Shown here: in pieces, positions 55,629 through 64,000 of the stretch | How positions within the stretch are numbered: the first letter of the stretch is position 1 | Layout of the letters: each line of letters begins with the position of its first letter | Source: Microcoleus sp036705565 | GTDB lineage: Bacteria > Cyanobacteriota > Cyanobacteriia > Cyanobacteriales > Microcoleaceae | Assembly: GCA_036705565.1 (NCBI GenBank) | Contig: JAUBUY010000006.1 | Strand: one strand, 5' to 3' | DNA: 64,000 bases | Program-made: the position numbers and the translations under genes | Notes under the pieces: generated by a model | Seen by the model: the letters and a program-made list of their open reading frames with translations, nothing else | Told to the model about the DNA's origin: nothing | Databases searched by the model: none

Positions 55629-56933
55629 CTATTTGTCAAAAAGGGCTAAATCTGCTTTCAGAAAATCAACAAACTGTCGCGCAGTTCTGCCCGATCGCCC
55701 GTTGCGACGAGTTGCCCATTCTTTAGCGCGGTGTTCCAAATCCTCAGCAGCGAGTTTGATTCCAGCAAGTTCTGCCAGATGTCGGACAATTGTTAAATAA
55801 GTGTTTTGATCTGCCGGTTCAAAAGTTAAAGTCAAGCCAAATCGATCGCTAAATGAAAGTTTTTCCTGCACAGTATCCCAAGCGTGAACTTCATCTCCGT
55901 CGCGGGGGCGAGGCCTGTCGTCAAAAAACTCTCGAATTAAATGCCTGCGGTTAGATGTGGCGTAAACTACCACATTTTGAGAGCGGGCAGTCACATTCCC
56001 CTCCAACACAACTTTCAGAGCTTTAAAAGCATCATCATCTTCCTCAAAAGACAGGTCATCCACAAAAATAATAAACTTTTGAGGAACTCCCCGCAACTGC
56101 TCGACAATTAGCGGCAAATCTTGCAAATCCGATTTAGATACTTCAATCAAGCGCAGATTGCGAGATCCAAATTCATTTAACAGCGACTTCACCAAAGAAG
56201 ACTTGCCCGAACCGCGGCTGCCGTATAGCAAGACGTGCAAAGCCGGATAACCTGCCAGCAAAAACTCCGTATTTTTCACCAAAGCATCCCGCTGCCAATC
56301 GCAGCAAACCAACTCTTTTAAAGTTATGCGATCGGGATGGGAAATACTCGCCAACTGCCCTCCCCGCCACGCAAAAGCGCGATATTCGGCAAACAAACCC
56401 GTGCCAAACTGTCGGTAATAAGCTGCCAAAGATTCCGTAGCGCTCGACCATTTTTCCAGTTTTCCGTGCAGCGGCAAATCTCCCTGTTCTGCTACACTTT
56501 CTGAATGCCAAATCGGAGGCACTGCGTCAAGTTGACCCGCTACCCGCACCCACTTGCTCAACTGTTCGCTGCTGCATTCGTAAATATTTTGCAGCACTTC
56601 TAAATCATGTCGGGCGGCCTCCACCAAAGCGGGGGGCAAACTTGCAAAATCTGTTTGCTGTGCTCGGCGTGAAAAGGGGTTTTCGTTTTTGAGAATTTCC
56701 CAAATCAAAGAATCTTTCCAGCTTAAATTTTTAGCAGCCTGAAGTTTGAACCAGTTCCCGTAAGCTACCTGACATTCCAAACCGCTGACTTCGCTGTGGT
56801 GAAGGGCTTGCAGCAAATCGAGAAAGGCTTGGCCGGCGGGGCTTTTGAGAACCGATTGATACAGCAGCAGGGATGCTGCGAGGCGCTGGAGGTAACGGAT
56901 TTGGGCGATCGCACCAGAAGTTAGGGCTGACAT
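55629..56933 (-). CDS. DUF815 family ATP-binding protein
   Basis: A 434-residue AAA-type ATPase of the DUF815 family. It has an N-terminal helical part (about 1-185), then Walker A LLYGSRGSGKSSLVKSL (about 231-247), Walker B FIIFVDDLSFEEDD (about 292), sensor-like VVVYATSNRRHL and an arginine-rich C-terminal lid (RNGRSGRTARQF). The start MSALTSG at 56933 is chosen; the frame extends 19 codons upstream. The family is widespread in bacteria but uncharacterised. It is divergent from the TMEM14-like gene with about 127 bp between them. Confidence 0.88.
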   Translation of the reverse strand: MSALTSGAIAQIRYLQRLAASLLLYQSVLKSPAGQAFLDLLQALHHSEVSGLECQVAYGNWFKLQAAKNLSWKDSLIWEILKNENPFSRRAQQTDFASLPPALVEAARHDLEVLQNIYECSSEQLSKWVRVAGQLDAVPPIWHSESVAEQGDLPLHGKLEKWSSATESLAAYYRQFGTGLFAEYRAFAWRGGQLASISHPDRITLKELVCCDWQRDALVKNTEFLLAGYPALHVLLYGSRGSGKSSLVKSLLNEFGSRNLRLIEVSKSDLQDLPLIVEQLRGVPQKFIIFVDDLSFEEDDDAFKALKVVLEGNVTARSQNVVVYATSNRRHLIREFFDDRPRPRDGDEVHAWDTVQEKLSFSDRFGLTLTFEPADQNTYLTIVRHLAELAGIKLAAEDLEHRAKEWATRRNGRSGRTARQFVDFLKADLALFDK

Positions 56934-57059
56934 AATGGCAATTGTATAACAGTTACATATCCTGACTGGCTTTAATAAATTTTCTAACAATTCGTGACAC
57001 TAATTGCAGGCCGCGCTGTATAAATTTAGATGCAAACAGTGAAATCGGGAGGATTAAAA

Positions 57060-57383
57060 ATGAATTTAGGTACAGCAGCGGCGATCGGCTACGGCATTTT
57101 AACACTGGTTGGCGGCATCATGGGTTATATCAAGGCCAAAAGCCAAGCCTCGCTCATTTCGGGCTTGATTAGCGGTTCGCTGCTAATTTTTGCCGGCACC
57201 GCCCAGCTTATGGGACAAAGTTGGGGTTTAACATTAGCAGCAGCCATCTCCGCTGTTTTAGTAATAGTCTTTATTGTGCGCCTTGTTAAAACTCAAAAAT
57301 TCATGCCGGCCGGAATGCTAATTTTAGCTAGCTTAGCGTCTTTGGGCGCGATCGTTTACGAAATCAGCGGTCAATATCAATAA
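57060..57383 (+). CDS. TMEM14 family small membrane protein
   Basis: A 107-residue integral membrane protein with four hydrophobic helices separated by short loops. It has the Gly-rich first helix GYGILTLVGGIMGYIKAKS (about 10-28) and SLISGLISGSLL typical of TMEM14/UPF0136 proteins. GGAGG lies eight to nine bases before the ATG at 57060. Plastid and mitochondrial relatives are linked to fatty acid or porphyrin transport; cyanobacterial function is not established. Monocistronic. Confidence 0.87.
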   Translation: MNLGTAAAIGYGILTLVGGIMGYIKAKSQASLISGLISGSLLIFAGTAQLMGQSWGLTLAAAISAVLVIVFIVRLVKTQKFMPAGMLILASLASLGAIVYEISGQYQ

Positions 57384-57388
57384 TCATT

Positions 57389-57427
57389 CGATTTTAGATT
57401 TTAGATTTTAGATTTTAGATTTTAGAT
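57389..57427. repeat. Heptamer STRR (TTTTAGA) tract
   Basis: Five tandem heptamers preceded by ATCATTCG, the same junction as at the end of menC. Confidence 0.9.
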
Positions 57428-57515
57428 TAACTCCCCAGCCTTGAGTGGGAAGTTGAACTAAAGTCTAATTTTTTTATTTCCCTGACTTAATTCCGGGGCT
57501 TGTATCTATTTTTAG

Positions 57516-57614
57516 CAGGACTTACGCAAAAAGTGGTTTGACGCGCTAATTATAGCGCTAAGGTGCGGTGTGCATGGAGCCGTAAATAATTAATTAGCTT
57601 CTGTGTAAGTCCTG
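57516..57614. mobile_element. 99-bp MITE with TIR CAGGACTTACGCA
   Basis: Terminal inverted repeats CAGGACTTACGCA and TGTGTAAGTCCTG (12 of 13 paired). No coding capacity. The end sequence is one I recognise from non-autonomous elements in cyanobacteria. No clear target duplication is seen. Confidence 0.75.
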
Positions 57615-57710
57615 TTTGGGTGAATTCAACAGTTAGGGGTCAGTAATTAGTAGTTAAAACACTAATTACTAACTCCTAATTACAAATTGCCAATTACTAA
57701 TAACTAACCA

Positions 57711-58736
57711 CTAATGACTAATGACTGCATCAATATACTGCTGAATTTCCCTGAGTTGCTGCCGCTGGCCTTCAATCCAATCTTTTTCCGCCGCTCGCTG
57801 TTGGGGCGTTTCTTTCTGATACCGCGCCTGCTTCTCTAAAAAATTATTGTAGAATTTAATCGCTTTTTCAACTGTTTCAATTCCCAGTTTCAGACGCTCC
57901 TCAAAAATTGCTAAAATCACATTTTCTAGGATTAAGCCAATCACTTTACAGCACTCTTCAAAATCGATCGAACTGATTCCCATCTTGCTTTTATGAACCA
58001 GAGTTTCTACAGGTTCTTTCAGCGTTTCTTTAAAACTCTTCATATAAGAATCCGGCAAATATTTCAGAGGCTCCGTAAACTTCGATACAATCTCCCCGCC
58101 TATTGATTGTAGTCGCTCTCTAAATTTAGACTGACTGTTTAGGTCAAAGCATTCAATACAAAGTTCAATTTTTTCTATATCAATAGATTGTAATTCTTTA
58201 AAAATTAAATTTAATTCATTTTCCATAATTAAAATCACTCGCTCTGCCTGGGAATCAACTTCATTCCGCAACTCTTTGTGCAAATTATCTTTTTCAAAAA
58301 AACCAATAGTATCTCTTTGAAAGACTTGAGAGTTTTTATCCCACAAAAACCAATGATTTTTTAACTTGGTTGCCTTGTCGCTCCAAGATTTGCGAACTTT
58401 AGCAACAGCATCATATTTGCCCTGTTTTCCTAAAGTGCGAATTCTCACATCGCATCCGCTTAGTTCGCCAATTTGCTCCCAGACATCAACAGGAGATGCT
58501 CCCGCAATTCTCGGCTTGCTATTCCAGACATCCTCAGCCTGAGATACATCTTTGAAACATACCTGAAGTAGCTCTTTGAGCCTGATGGCAGATTGCTTAA
58601 TTTCGTCAATACAAGGTTCCACATCTAAATTGAGTTGGGTAGCTGACTGTTTAATCTCCACGGATTGATATTCGTCTGCCAACAATCGATCGCTAAACAG
58701 GTTAATAGCCTGGAATGCCTTGAGATACTCATTCAT
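57711..58736 (-). CDS. Unrecognised helical protein, divergent partner 1
   Basis: A 341-residue protein that I do not recognise. It is almost entirely helical and charged, with likely coiled-coil parts at about 25-60, 155-200 and 285-335. No signal peptide, transmembrane helix or enzymatic motif is visible. The C-terminus (RQQLREIQQYIDAVISH) merges with heptamer-rich DNA. It is divergent from the 470-residue gene, with a 77-bp gap between start codons, which suggests shared regulation. Codon use and HIP1 content look like the rest of the window. A scaffold or partner of the divergent gene is conceivable but unsupported. Confidence 0.7.
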   Translation of the reverse strand: MNEYLKAFQAINLFSDRLLADEYQSVEIKQSATQLNLDVEPCIDEIKQSAIRLKELLQVCFKDVSQAEDVWNSKPRIAGASPVDVWEQIGELSGCDVRIRTLGKQGKYDAVAKVRKSWSDKATKLKNHWFLWDKNSQVFQRDTIGFFEKDNLHKELRNEVDSQAERVILIMENELNLIFKELQSIDIEKIELCIECFDLNSQSKFRERLQSIGGEIVSKFTEPLKYLPDSYMKSFKETLKEPVETLVHKSKMGISSIDFEECCKVIGLILENVILAIFEERLKLGIETVEKAIKFYNNFLEKQARYQKETPQQRAAEKDWIEGQRQQLREIQQYIDAVISH

Positions 58737-58813
58737 TTCCTTTCATCTCTCGTTTCCATAAACAGCATACAATACAAAACATCTGCCTTTTTGAATGGAA
58801 ACTGAGCCACAAC

Positions 58814-60226
58814 ATGGATTATATATTCACCCCTGCAACTCAGGCGCGACTCAATAGTGGCAACCTTGTACAGCCTGCTACCAAAACAGGAAAATTGCTC
58901 CCCGCAGCTAGAGATCCGGTGACAGGGGAGTTTGTGGAGCTCGCAAAAATTTTTTATCAATCAAGAAGTGAAACTCTTTCCTCGCGGGGAGTTATAGGAT
59001 TGCTCGCACAGTTAGCCGGAGGTGGCCCCATACAGCCGCTGGTAGCTCCCCTGTACGTCACTGTGGCGCCGTTGCAGGTTGCTCAAACTCATCAGGGGTT
59101 TCAAAAAATATACAGAATGCTTAACTGTCTGAAAATTAATTTGGCAGTGATGCAAGCGACTGCTGCTGTCATTGGTATTGGCGCTGTATCGAACACAGTT
59201 TTGTCAGCAGTAAACCTCAACCAAGTATTAAAAATCCGAGAAGAGGCAAAGCACCAGAAGCTAAAAATTAAAGACGGATTTATCGATCTCAGACACATCC
59301 TCAAAGATAGGGGAGTAGAAGTGATCCAGCAGATTTTTAAGGTGGCTCACGACTCAAGTTTTGAAATGCACCGCCAGAAACTGGTTAACGGTTATGAGAT
59401 TTTTTCTAAAGCTATCAAACGCTGTCAGTCAGCCCTAACAGTGCCAGATATTAAACTTCGGAATTCCGAAATTAATAGCGGGCGGGATATGCTGTTTGAG
59501 GCTTTAAAAATTTATGATAATCCTAGTTTGTTGGAGGGGCTGTCTTCTGCAGGAAAGCTCAGGCAAATGGAATGTGTTTGGGCGATCGAGCAGGCGATCG
59601 GGGTCACGTTTCACTTGCAGCGGGCCTACTATATGGTGAGCGATCGCCTCCGGGAACTGCAATCAAAAATTCGTCAAAATCTTCTAACTGTTGTTAAAGG
59701 ATGTCAATCCGAACCCGAACTAGATTTTTTATTTCCCGAAGTTACTAGGATTCTCGGTCATGATTTAAGTGTAATAGAATTTTGGCACAATGAGGTTGAT
59801 TGGATGGAAACTTTGTCTCCAAAAGAGCAGCACCAGTTAGCTAGTTTAGATAAACTCAGCGGCGAGAGTTTAAAAAGCAGCGTGTACACTACATTCACGG
59901 TATTAGCTGCGGAACCTTCACTTTATGAAAGTTTAAAGCAAAAGTCTCACTTTCTATCCTTGCGCGACCAGCTAACCTTCGCTGTGTCGCCGGAAATCCG
60001 CCGGAGATCCGAAGTTTATGTCAGCCAGCAGGCGATCGCTACTGGCTATCAAGGTTTAGCTGCCTCGAATTGGCAAGAAATATCCGATTTAACTGTCGCT
60101 AACCTCTACCACTTTTTTCAAATCCGAGAGAACTCAACTGAAAATTCTCCAACTGAGGACGAATTAGAAACGCCTTATTGGCACTTTCCCCAAACCTTCA
60201 AAAATGAGCTGAATTATACCAATTAA
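58814..60226 (+). CDS. Unrecognised helical protein with a hydrophobic hairpin, divergent partner 2
   Basis: A 470-residue protein without a known domain that I can name. N-terminal residues about 30-45 (AARDPVTGEFVELAK) are followed by a Gly-rich RGVIGLLAQLAGGGPIQPL. A hydrophobic segment VMQATAAVIGIGAVSNTVL (about 111-129) could be a membrane-inserting helix, flanked by helices. The rest is amphipathic helix. The overall shape (helical bundle with one hidden hydrophobic hairpin) recalls alpha-pore-forming proteins; this is inference from composition only. I believe similar hypothetical proteins exist in other filamentous cyanobacteria. Divergent from 57711-58736. Confidence 0.75.
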   Translation: MDYIFTPATQARLNSGNLVQPATKTGKLLPAARDPVTGEFVELAKIFYQSRSETLSSRGVIGLLAQLAGGGPIQPLVAPLYVTVAPLQVAQTHQGFQKIYRMLNCLKINLAVMQATAAVIGIGAVSNTVLSAVNLNQVLKIREEAKHQKLKIKDGFIDLRHILKDRGVEVIQQIFKVAHDSSFEMHRQKLVNGYEIFSKAIKRCQSALTVPDIKLRNSEINSGRDMLFEALKIYDNPSLLEGLSSAGKLRQMECVWAIEQAIGVTFHLQRAYYMVSDRLRELQSKIRQNLLTVVKGCQSEPELDFLFPEVTRILGHDLSVIEFWHNEVDWMETLSPKEQHQLASLDKLSGESLKSSVYTTFTVLAAEPSLYESLKQKSHFLSLRDQLTFAVSPEIRRRSEVYVSQQAIATGYQGLAASNWQEISDLTVANLYHFFQIRENSTENSPTEDELETPYWHFPQTFKNELNYTN

Positions 60227-60267
60227 ATGACCAATGACTAATGATATCATTTACGATCGAGCGATTA

Positions 60268-60482
60268 AAAGGGCGGGTTTTTGAGATTGTCAATTATTGG
60301 CATATATTTTGGGTGAACCCGCCCCTACCGTATTATATTATGTCCGGTCAATTAACCCTGATTCCTGTAGGGGCGGGTTCACCAAGATATTGAATAGAAA
60401 CGGGAAAATCTGTAAACCCGCCCCGGCGTTTAATCACGGTCAATGGCTCGGACATGATATTAGGGGTAATCGACCGGAATTG
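60268..60482. repeat. Dispersed GGGGCGGGTT palindromic element (compound copy)
   Basis: Arms AAGGGCGGGTTTTTGAG, GGTGAACCCGCCCCTACC, CCTGTAGGGGCGGGTTCACC and GTAAACCCGCCCC in series; the most complete copy in the window. Confidence 0.8.
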
Positions 60483-60556
60483 ATAGTACACCAGTTCCTC
60501 AAAAGGATGCAACTGTAGGGAAATTCCCAACCATTATGCAGTAAGTCATTCCCATC

Positions 60557-60583
60557 TAAAATCTAAAATCTAAAATCTAAAAT
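60557..60583. repeat. Heptamer STRR (TCTAAAA) tract
   Basis: Four heptamers next to the 3' end of the kinase gene. Confidence 0.9.
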
Positions 60584-60587
60584 CGTA

Positions 60588-63092
60588 TTACCTCAACCAC
60601 AACTTAATAGTATTGTCTTTAGAACCGCTAGCAATAGTTTTGCCATCGGGACTAAAAGTTACCACATAAACCTCATCGGAATGTCCCGTCAAAGTATTCA
60701 GCAATTCTCCAGTAGCAAAATCCCAAACTTTAATAGTTTTATCCTTGCTCCCGCTGGCAATAAACTTCCCGTCCGGGCTGATAGCAACCGAGACAATATC
60801 GTCAGAATGTCCCTTGATAGAGCGAATTAAATCTCCTGTTTCGATATTCCAAATTTTAATACTTTCATCGTAGGAACCGCTAACAATTGTCTTGCCGTCC
60901 GGGCTAACAGCAACCGACCTCACCGCGTCGCCATGTCCCTCAATTGTTTTGAGCAACGCCCCTGTTGCGACATCCACAACTGTAATTTTTTTATCCTTAG
61001 AAGCGCTAACCAAACTTTTTCCATCTGGAGTGAAAGCAACAGAATAAACAAAATCTGTATGGTCTGGAAAACTCTGAATCAAACGGCCAGTTGTTGCATC
61101 CGAAATCTTTGTGGTTTTGTCTCCGCTACCGCTAGCGACAAGCTGTCCGTCGGGGCTAAGAGCGACAGACCAAACAGAAGCAGTGTGGTCGAGACTGCGA
61201 ATCACTTGCCCTGTTTTCAAATCCCACAACATGACTCGCCAAAAACCGGTTCCCGTCGCCAGTTTCGTACCGTTTGAGTCAAAAGCAACCGACCAAATAG
61301 TGGAGGAATCTCCTGGAAAAGTGCGAATCGACTTGCCTGTAGCTAAATCCCAAATTTGGATGGTTTTGTCTTTAGAACCGCTGGCTAACATTAAGCCGTC
61401 GGGACTGAAAGCAACAGACCCAACTGCATCGGAATGCTGAGCGAAATTTTTGACTGTGGCGTTCTTCCAACGCAGACCTGCTTGGCACTGTTCTTGTAAC
61501 TCCTGAGCGGACGAATAGGTGCTGGAAGTGTCGGCAATTGTTGGTATTTGGCTGATGCAGCCTTCATAATTGCTGGCTGTATAAAGAGCTTCAATTTGAT
61601 TGAGCTGTTGGGATTCTTTCTGGGCTAGCTGCTGCCATTCTTGCCATTTGAGATATCCGTAAATTCCGCCGATCGCAGCTAAGATAGCCGCAATTGTTGC
61701 CCCGGCAAGATAAGGGTTGAATTTGCGAGTTTCTTTGGGGACAAGTGCTGCTGGGCTGGAGTTCGACAAATCGGTTTTTCCGTTCAGATTTACCTGCGGG
61801 GATACCGCCGGACTTGCCTGCAATTCGACGAGGTGAGGGGCGCTACTCGCTGGTGGCAGATTGGGGTTGCGATGTCCCTCCAAAACTGTGGATATCGCCT
61901 TGTACAATTTAGCAAATAAAGATTTAGGAATGACTAATTCTTCGATTTTCGCGGCATCTTCGTCGGTAAGCCCTAAAACTTGCTGCAAGCGTTTTAATTC
62001 GTCGCGAGTTTCCAGAGAAAAGGGATATTCTTGCTGCATTGCTTCTTGCAGTGATTGTTCGTAGCGTTCGCCTTTTTCCCTGTATTTCCGGTAAGGGTTC
62101 AATACCTCATCTTCGATCGCCTCTGCTTCTTCTGGCAGCAATTCCAAACTGACGCGCAGTTCATCTAATATTCTTCGACCGACGACTGTAATATCACCCC
62201 GGCTGCTGCTGCGCCGATCGACTTCTTCGCGATATATTGTTAGCTTGGGAATCCGCGCCCGCGAGCGATCGCCAATTTTCCTCAAATCGGCTAAAGCTTC
62301 CGCCGCCGACTGGTACCTCTCCCGAAAATCGTAGCGCACCATATTGTCCAAAACATCAGCCAGCGCTTGGGAACACGTGGCTAAATGCCGCCAAACAATT
62401 TCGCCTTTATTAGAATTTTTCAAATCCCGCAGTTTCGGCAAATCGTAAGCCGGCAAACCCGTCATTGCTTGGATGCCAATCATTCCCAAAGCGTAGATAT
62501 CGCTGTTGAGTTGCGGGTTGTATTGAAATTGTTCGATCGGCATATATTCCAAAGTGCCAATCCGCACAGTTACCGGCGCTTGTCTTTGAGCGATGTGAAT
62601 TTCTTTCACCGAGCCAAAGTCAATCAAAACTAACTTGTTATCTGAATAGCGGCGGATTAAATTTGCCGGTTTAATATCTCGGTGAATTACGCCCTGTCCG
62701 TGTACAAATACTAAAATTTCTAACAGTTCCTTCAGCAAAGGAATCATTTTTTCTTCAGTTAGAGGCTTGCCCGGTACAATCTCGGTTGATAGCGAGTGAC
62801 CGGCAACGAAGGATTCTACTAAGAAAAATTCTTCATTTTCTTCAAAATAAGCGAATAGCTGAGGAATTTGGTCGTGTTGACCGAGTTTTTCTAGAACTTC
62901 TGCTTCTTTTTGAAAAAGACGGCGCGTAGTATTAATTAATTTCGGTTCGGTAGTACCGGGACGCAGGTGCTTGACAAAGCACTGCGGTTCTCCGGGACGG
63001 CGAATATCTTTGGCCAGATAGGTTTGCCCAAATTCTCCTGTTTCTATGACTTCAATGATTTGATAGCGTCCATCTAAAAGTTGGCTCACCAT
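60588..63092 (-). CDS. Ser/Thr protein kinase with C-terminal WD40 propeller
   Basis: An 834-residue Hanks-type kinase. Kinase domain residues about 10-275: a Gly-loop in degenerate form (IETGEFGQTYLAKD), catalytic VIHRDIKPANLI (Asp about 138), LIDFGSVKEI (DFG) and the activation segment with GTLEYMPIEQF. A cytosolic linker follows, then one transmembrane helix (AGATIAAILAAIGGIYGYL, about 458-476). The C-terminus has seven WD40 repeats (about 555-834; each with SVAFSPDG and KxIxIWD-type blocks), predicting a closed seven-bladed propeller outside or across the membrane from the kinase. Substrate and stimulus are unknown. Such kinase-WD40 fusions are frequent in filamentous cyanobacteria. Confidence 0.93.
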   Translation of the reverse strand: MVSQLLDGRYQIIEVIETGEFGQTYLAKDIRRPGEPQCFVKHLRPGTTEPKLINTTRRLFQKEAEVLEKLGQHDQIPQLFAYFEENEEFFLVESFVAGHSLSTEIVPGKPLTEEKMIPLLKELLEILVFVHGQGVIHRDIKPANLIRRYSDNKLVLIDFGSVKEIHIAQRQAPVTVRIGTLEYMPIEQFQYNPQLNSDIYALGMIGIQAMTGLPAYDLPKLRDLKNSNKGEIVWRHLATCSQALADVLDNMVRYDFRERYQSAAEALADLRKIGDRSRARIPKLTIYREEVDRRSSSRGDITVVGRRILDELRVSLELLPEEAEAIEDEVLNPYRKYREKGERYEQSLQEAMQQEYPFSLETRDELKRLQQVLGLTDEDAAKIEELVIPKSLFAKLYKAISTVLEGHRNPNLPPASSAPHLVELQASPAVSPQVNLNGKTDLSNSSPAALVPKETRKFNPYLAGATIAAILAAIGGIYGYLKWQEWQQLAQKESQQLNQIEALYTASNYEGCISQIPTIADTSSTYSSAQELQEQCQAGLRWKNATVKNFAQHSDAVGSVAFSPDGLMLASGSKDKTIQIWDLATGKSIRTFPGDSSTIWSVAFDSNGTKLATGTGFWRVMLWDLKTGQVIRSLDHTASVWSVALSPDGQLVASGSGDKTTKISDATTGRLIQSFPDHTDFVYSVAFTPDGKSLVSASKDKKITVVDVATGALLKTIEGHGDAVRSVAVSPDGKTIVSGSYDESIKIWNIETGDLIRSIKGHSDDIVSVAISPDGKFIASGSKDKTIKVWDFATGELLNTLTGHSDEVYVVTFSPDGKTIASGSKDNTIKLWLR

Positions 63093-63400
63093 GATAATAA
63101 CGCAGCCTTTTTTTGGTTGATTTTCGCAAGAAACAGTGGCAATGTTGAGTCAGTTGTATAGCCTTTTTCAGGTAAATTAGGTGTTCCTGGGCATTGGCAA
63201 AACAGGGCATTGGGCATTGGCAAAACAGGGCATTGGCAAAACAGGACATTGGGCATTGGCAAAACAGGGCATTGGGTATTCGGAATAGTTGTTTCTTTCC
63301 TTCTTCTTTCTTTCCTTCTTTTTTCTTTCCTTCTTCCTTCTTCCCTCTTCCTTCTTCCCTCTTCCTTCTTTCCTTCTGACTTCTGACTTCTGACTTCTGA
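63093..63400. repeat. Tandem repeats upstream of the kinase gene
   Basis: At 63190-63280, tandem GGGCATTGGCAAAACA units. At 63295-63400, a pyrimidine-rich run of CCTTCTT and CTTCTGA heptamers. No gene. The kinase promoter should lie in the first 100 bp. Confidence 0.8.
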
Positions 63401-63525
63401 CTGAGATATTGCACCATTCTCAATTACTTGTTTAGGAACAGGCAAGATGCCTGTTCCACGAGAAAAATCATTCTTTGTGGAACGGGCATCTTGCCCGTTC
63501 TTGACAATGGTGCAACATCTCAGTT
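63401..63525. mobile_element. Dispersed ~125-bp inverted-repeat element (complete copy)
   Basis: Outer arms CTGAGATATTGCACCATTCT and GACAATGGTGCAACATCTCAG; inner arms GGAACAGGCAAGATGCCTG and GGAACGGGCATCTTGCCCG. The best-preserved copy in the window; total pairing spans almost the full length. Confidence 0.88.
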
Positions 63526-63535
63526 CTGACATACT

Positions 63536-63643
63536 TTATTTTTTCAACATCTGCAAAGCTTGATATCCCAAAAAGAAAAAACCCAAAGCGCCGAGTACCG
63601 CTATCGTGTTCGCAAACACATCGACTGTAAAAAATTCGCCCAT
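63536..63643 (-). CDS. 35-residue single-helix membrane peptide
   Basis: A 35-residue frame: MGEFFTVDVFANTIAVLGAL followed by GFFFLGYQALQMLKK. AGAGGA lies eight bases before the ATG. It has a short acidic N-terminus, one 20-residue hydrophobic helix and a basic end, the pattern of small subunits of cyanobacterial thylakoid complexes. The nearest class I can think of is a small NDH-1 subunit such as NdhP, but I cannot confirm it from memory, so no symbol is given. It lies in a gene-poor region, ten bases from a dispersed element. Confidence 0.6.
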   Translation of the reverse strand: MGEFFTVDVFANTIAVLGALGFFFLGYQALQMLKK

Positions 63644-64000
63644 TGCAATATCCTCTGAAAACTGATATCTATCCTCGGCTTTTCGGTCGCTGTCTGGGTG
63701 AGGGGTCTTGCCCCTCGGTGCGGGCGAGCCGAAAGATGCTCACAAATTATAGCAAAAGAGGCGGTCAATCGATTGCGCGATTTTAGATTTTAGATTTTAG
63801 ATTGAAGCATTGACTTGCGCGAGATGAATCCGGGGGCTTGTATCCTGGATGGTTTCGGTCAAAATAACTTTTCGGGCGATCGACTAGCTTTTTGTTTTAA
63901 TATTTTTTAATATTTAGGGAGACAAATCGTGTACTGAAATTTTGAGGTCAGTTCGCTTTGATATTGTTAACCCTGCTAATTTTTTCTCTGATTGTAAGTA
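63644..64000. other. Gene-free right edge
   Basis: A GAGGGGTCTTGCCCCTC hairpin (about 63701-63717) and three TTTTAGA heptamers (63781-63803). The remaining 200 bp are AT-rich and may contain the promoter of a gene beyond the window; no start codon was accepted. Confidence 0.45.
63781..63803. repeat. Heptamer STRR (TTTTAGA) tract
   Basis: Three tandem heptamers followed by TTGAAG, as at 20979-21008. Confidence 0.9.

Larger units (their letters stand above)
57384..57710. other. Gene-free, repeat-rich stretch
   Basis: Contains the TTTTAGA heptamers (57389-57427), a 99-bp MITE (57516-57614) and TAATTAC/CTAATGA-type heptamers (57630-57715) reaching the stop codon of the minus-strand gene. No gene. 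Confidence 0.6.
60227..60587. other. Gene-free stretch with GGGGCGGGTT elements
   Basis: 361 bp in a convergent gap. Two tandem, oppositely arranged GGGGCGGGTT units span 60268-60482, containing TATTATGTCCGGTCAATTAA and its partner GGACATGATATTAGGGG, as at 25340-25440. A TCTAAAA heptamer tract at 60557-60583 ends five bases before the kinase stop codon. No gene. Confidence 0.6.

Noticed and set aside
63052..63532. Minus-strand frames of 123 and 148 residues upstream of the kinase
   Set aside because: They are translations of tandem heptamers (Lys/Glu/Gly-rich) and of the dispersed element.

Overview
The window is chromosomal DNA from a filamentous cyanobacterium of the Oscillatoria/Microcoleus/Phormidium kind. 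The evidence is the dense HIP1 octamer GCGATCGC, the genes for light-dependent protochlorophyllide reductase, myxoxanthophyll synthesis (cruF, cruG) and phylloquinone synthesis, and the many heptamer (STRR-type) and palindromic dispersed repeats typical of these genomes. No rRNA or tRNA gene was seen. The species assignment is inference.

Layout. 0-6 kb: an uncharacterised TIGR03032-like protein and a large DUF4347/FG-GAP/RTX exoprotein. 6-8.4 kb: cruG and cruF. 8.6-23.4 kb: a two-partner secretion (TPS) locus, all on the minus strand, reading tpsB transporter, Uma2-type gene, three tandem tpsA exoproteins and a TPR-CHAT protein. 24-27 kb: por, an old yellow enzyme and an IS630-type transposase remnant. 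27.2-43 kb: a complete type I-D CRISPR-Cas locus with a 45-repeat array, cas2, cas1, cas4, cas6, csc1, csc2, cas10d, a small unknown gene, cas3 and a divergent WYL regulator. 43-54.7 kb: glutaredoxin and an unusually compact set of seven phylloquinone genes (menD, menF, menA, menH, menC, menE and a DHNA-CoA thioesterase), interleaved with a retropepsin-like gene pair and a ketopantoate-reductase-like gene. 54.8-63.6 kb: TerB-like, DUF815 ATPase and TMEM14-like genes, a divergent pair of unrecognised genes, a WD40 Ser/Thr kinase and a 35-residue membrane peptide gene.

How the genes work together. The I-D locus has every expected part: Cas1/2/4 for adaptation, Cas6 for crRNA maturation, Cas10d/Csc2/Csc1 for the effector, and an HD-less Cas3' helicase. 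A well-placed ribosome binding site inside cas10d predicts a separately translated Cas11d small subunit. The leader side carries a consensus-like promoter pointing into the array. Degenerate repeat-like sequences, hairpins and a terminator-like stem lie between cas genes and may regulate the locus. The men genes cover most steps from chorismate to phylloquinone; menB and menG are not in the window.

The most striking theme outside CRISPR is dispersed repeats that have entered open reading frames without breaking them. A roughly 125-bp inverted-repeat element sits inside tpsB and inside the signal-peptide region of one tpsA. C/G-rich repeats are translated in menD and menC. A heptamer repeat supplies the last residues and stop codon of menC. 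All calls are by reading the sequence; no database search was run.
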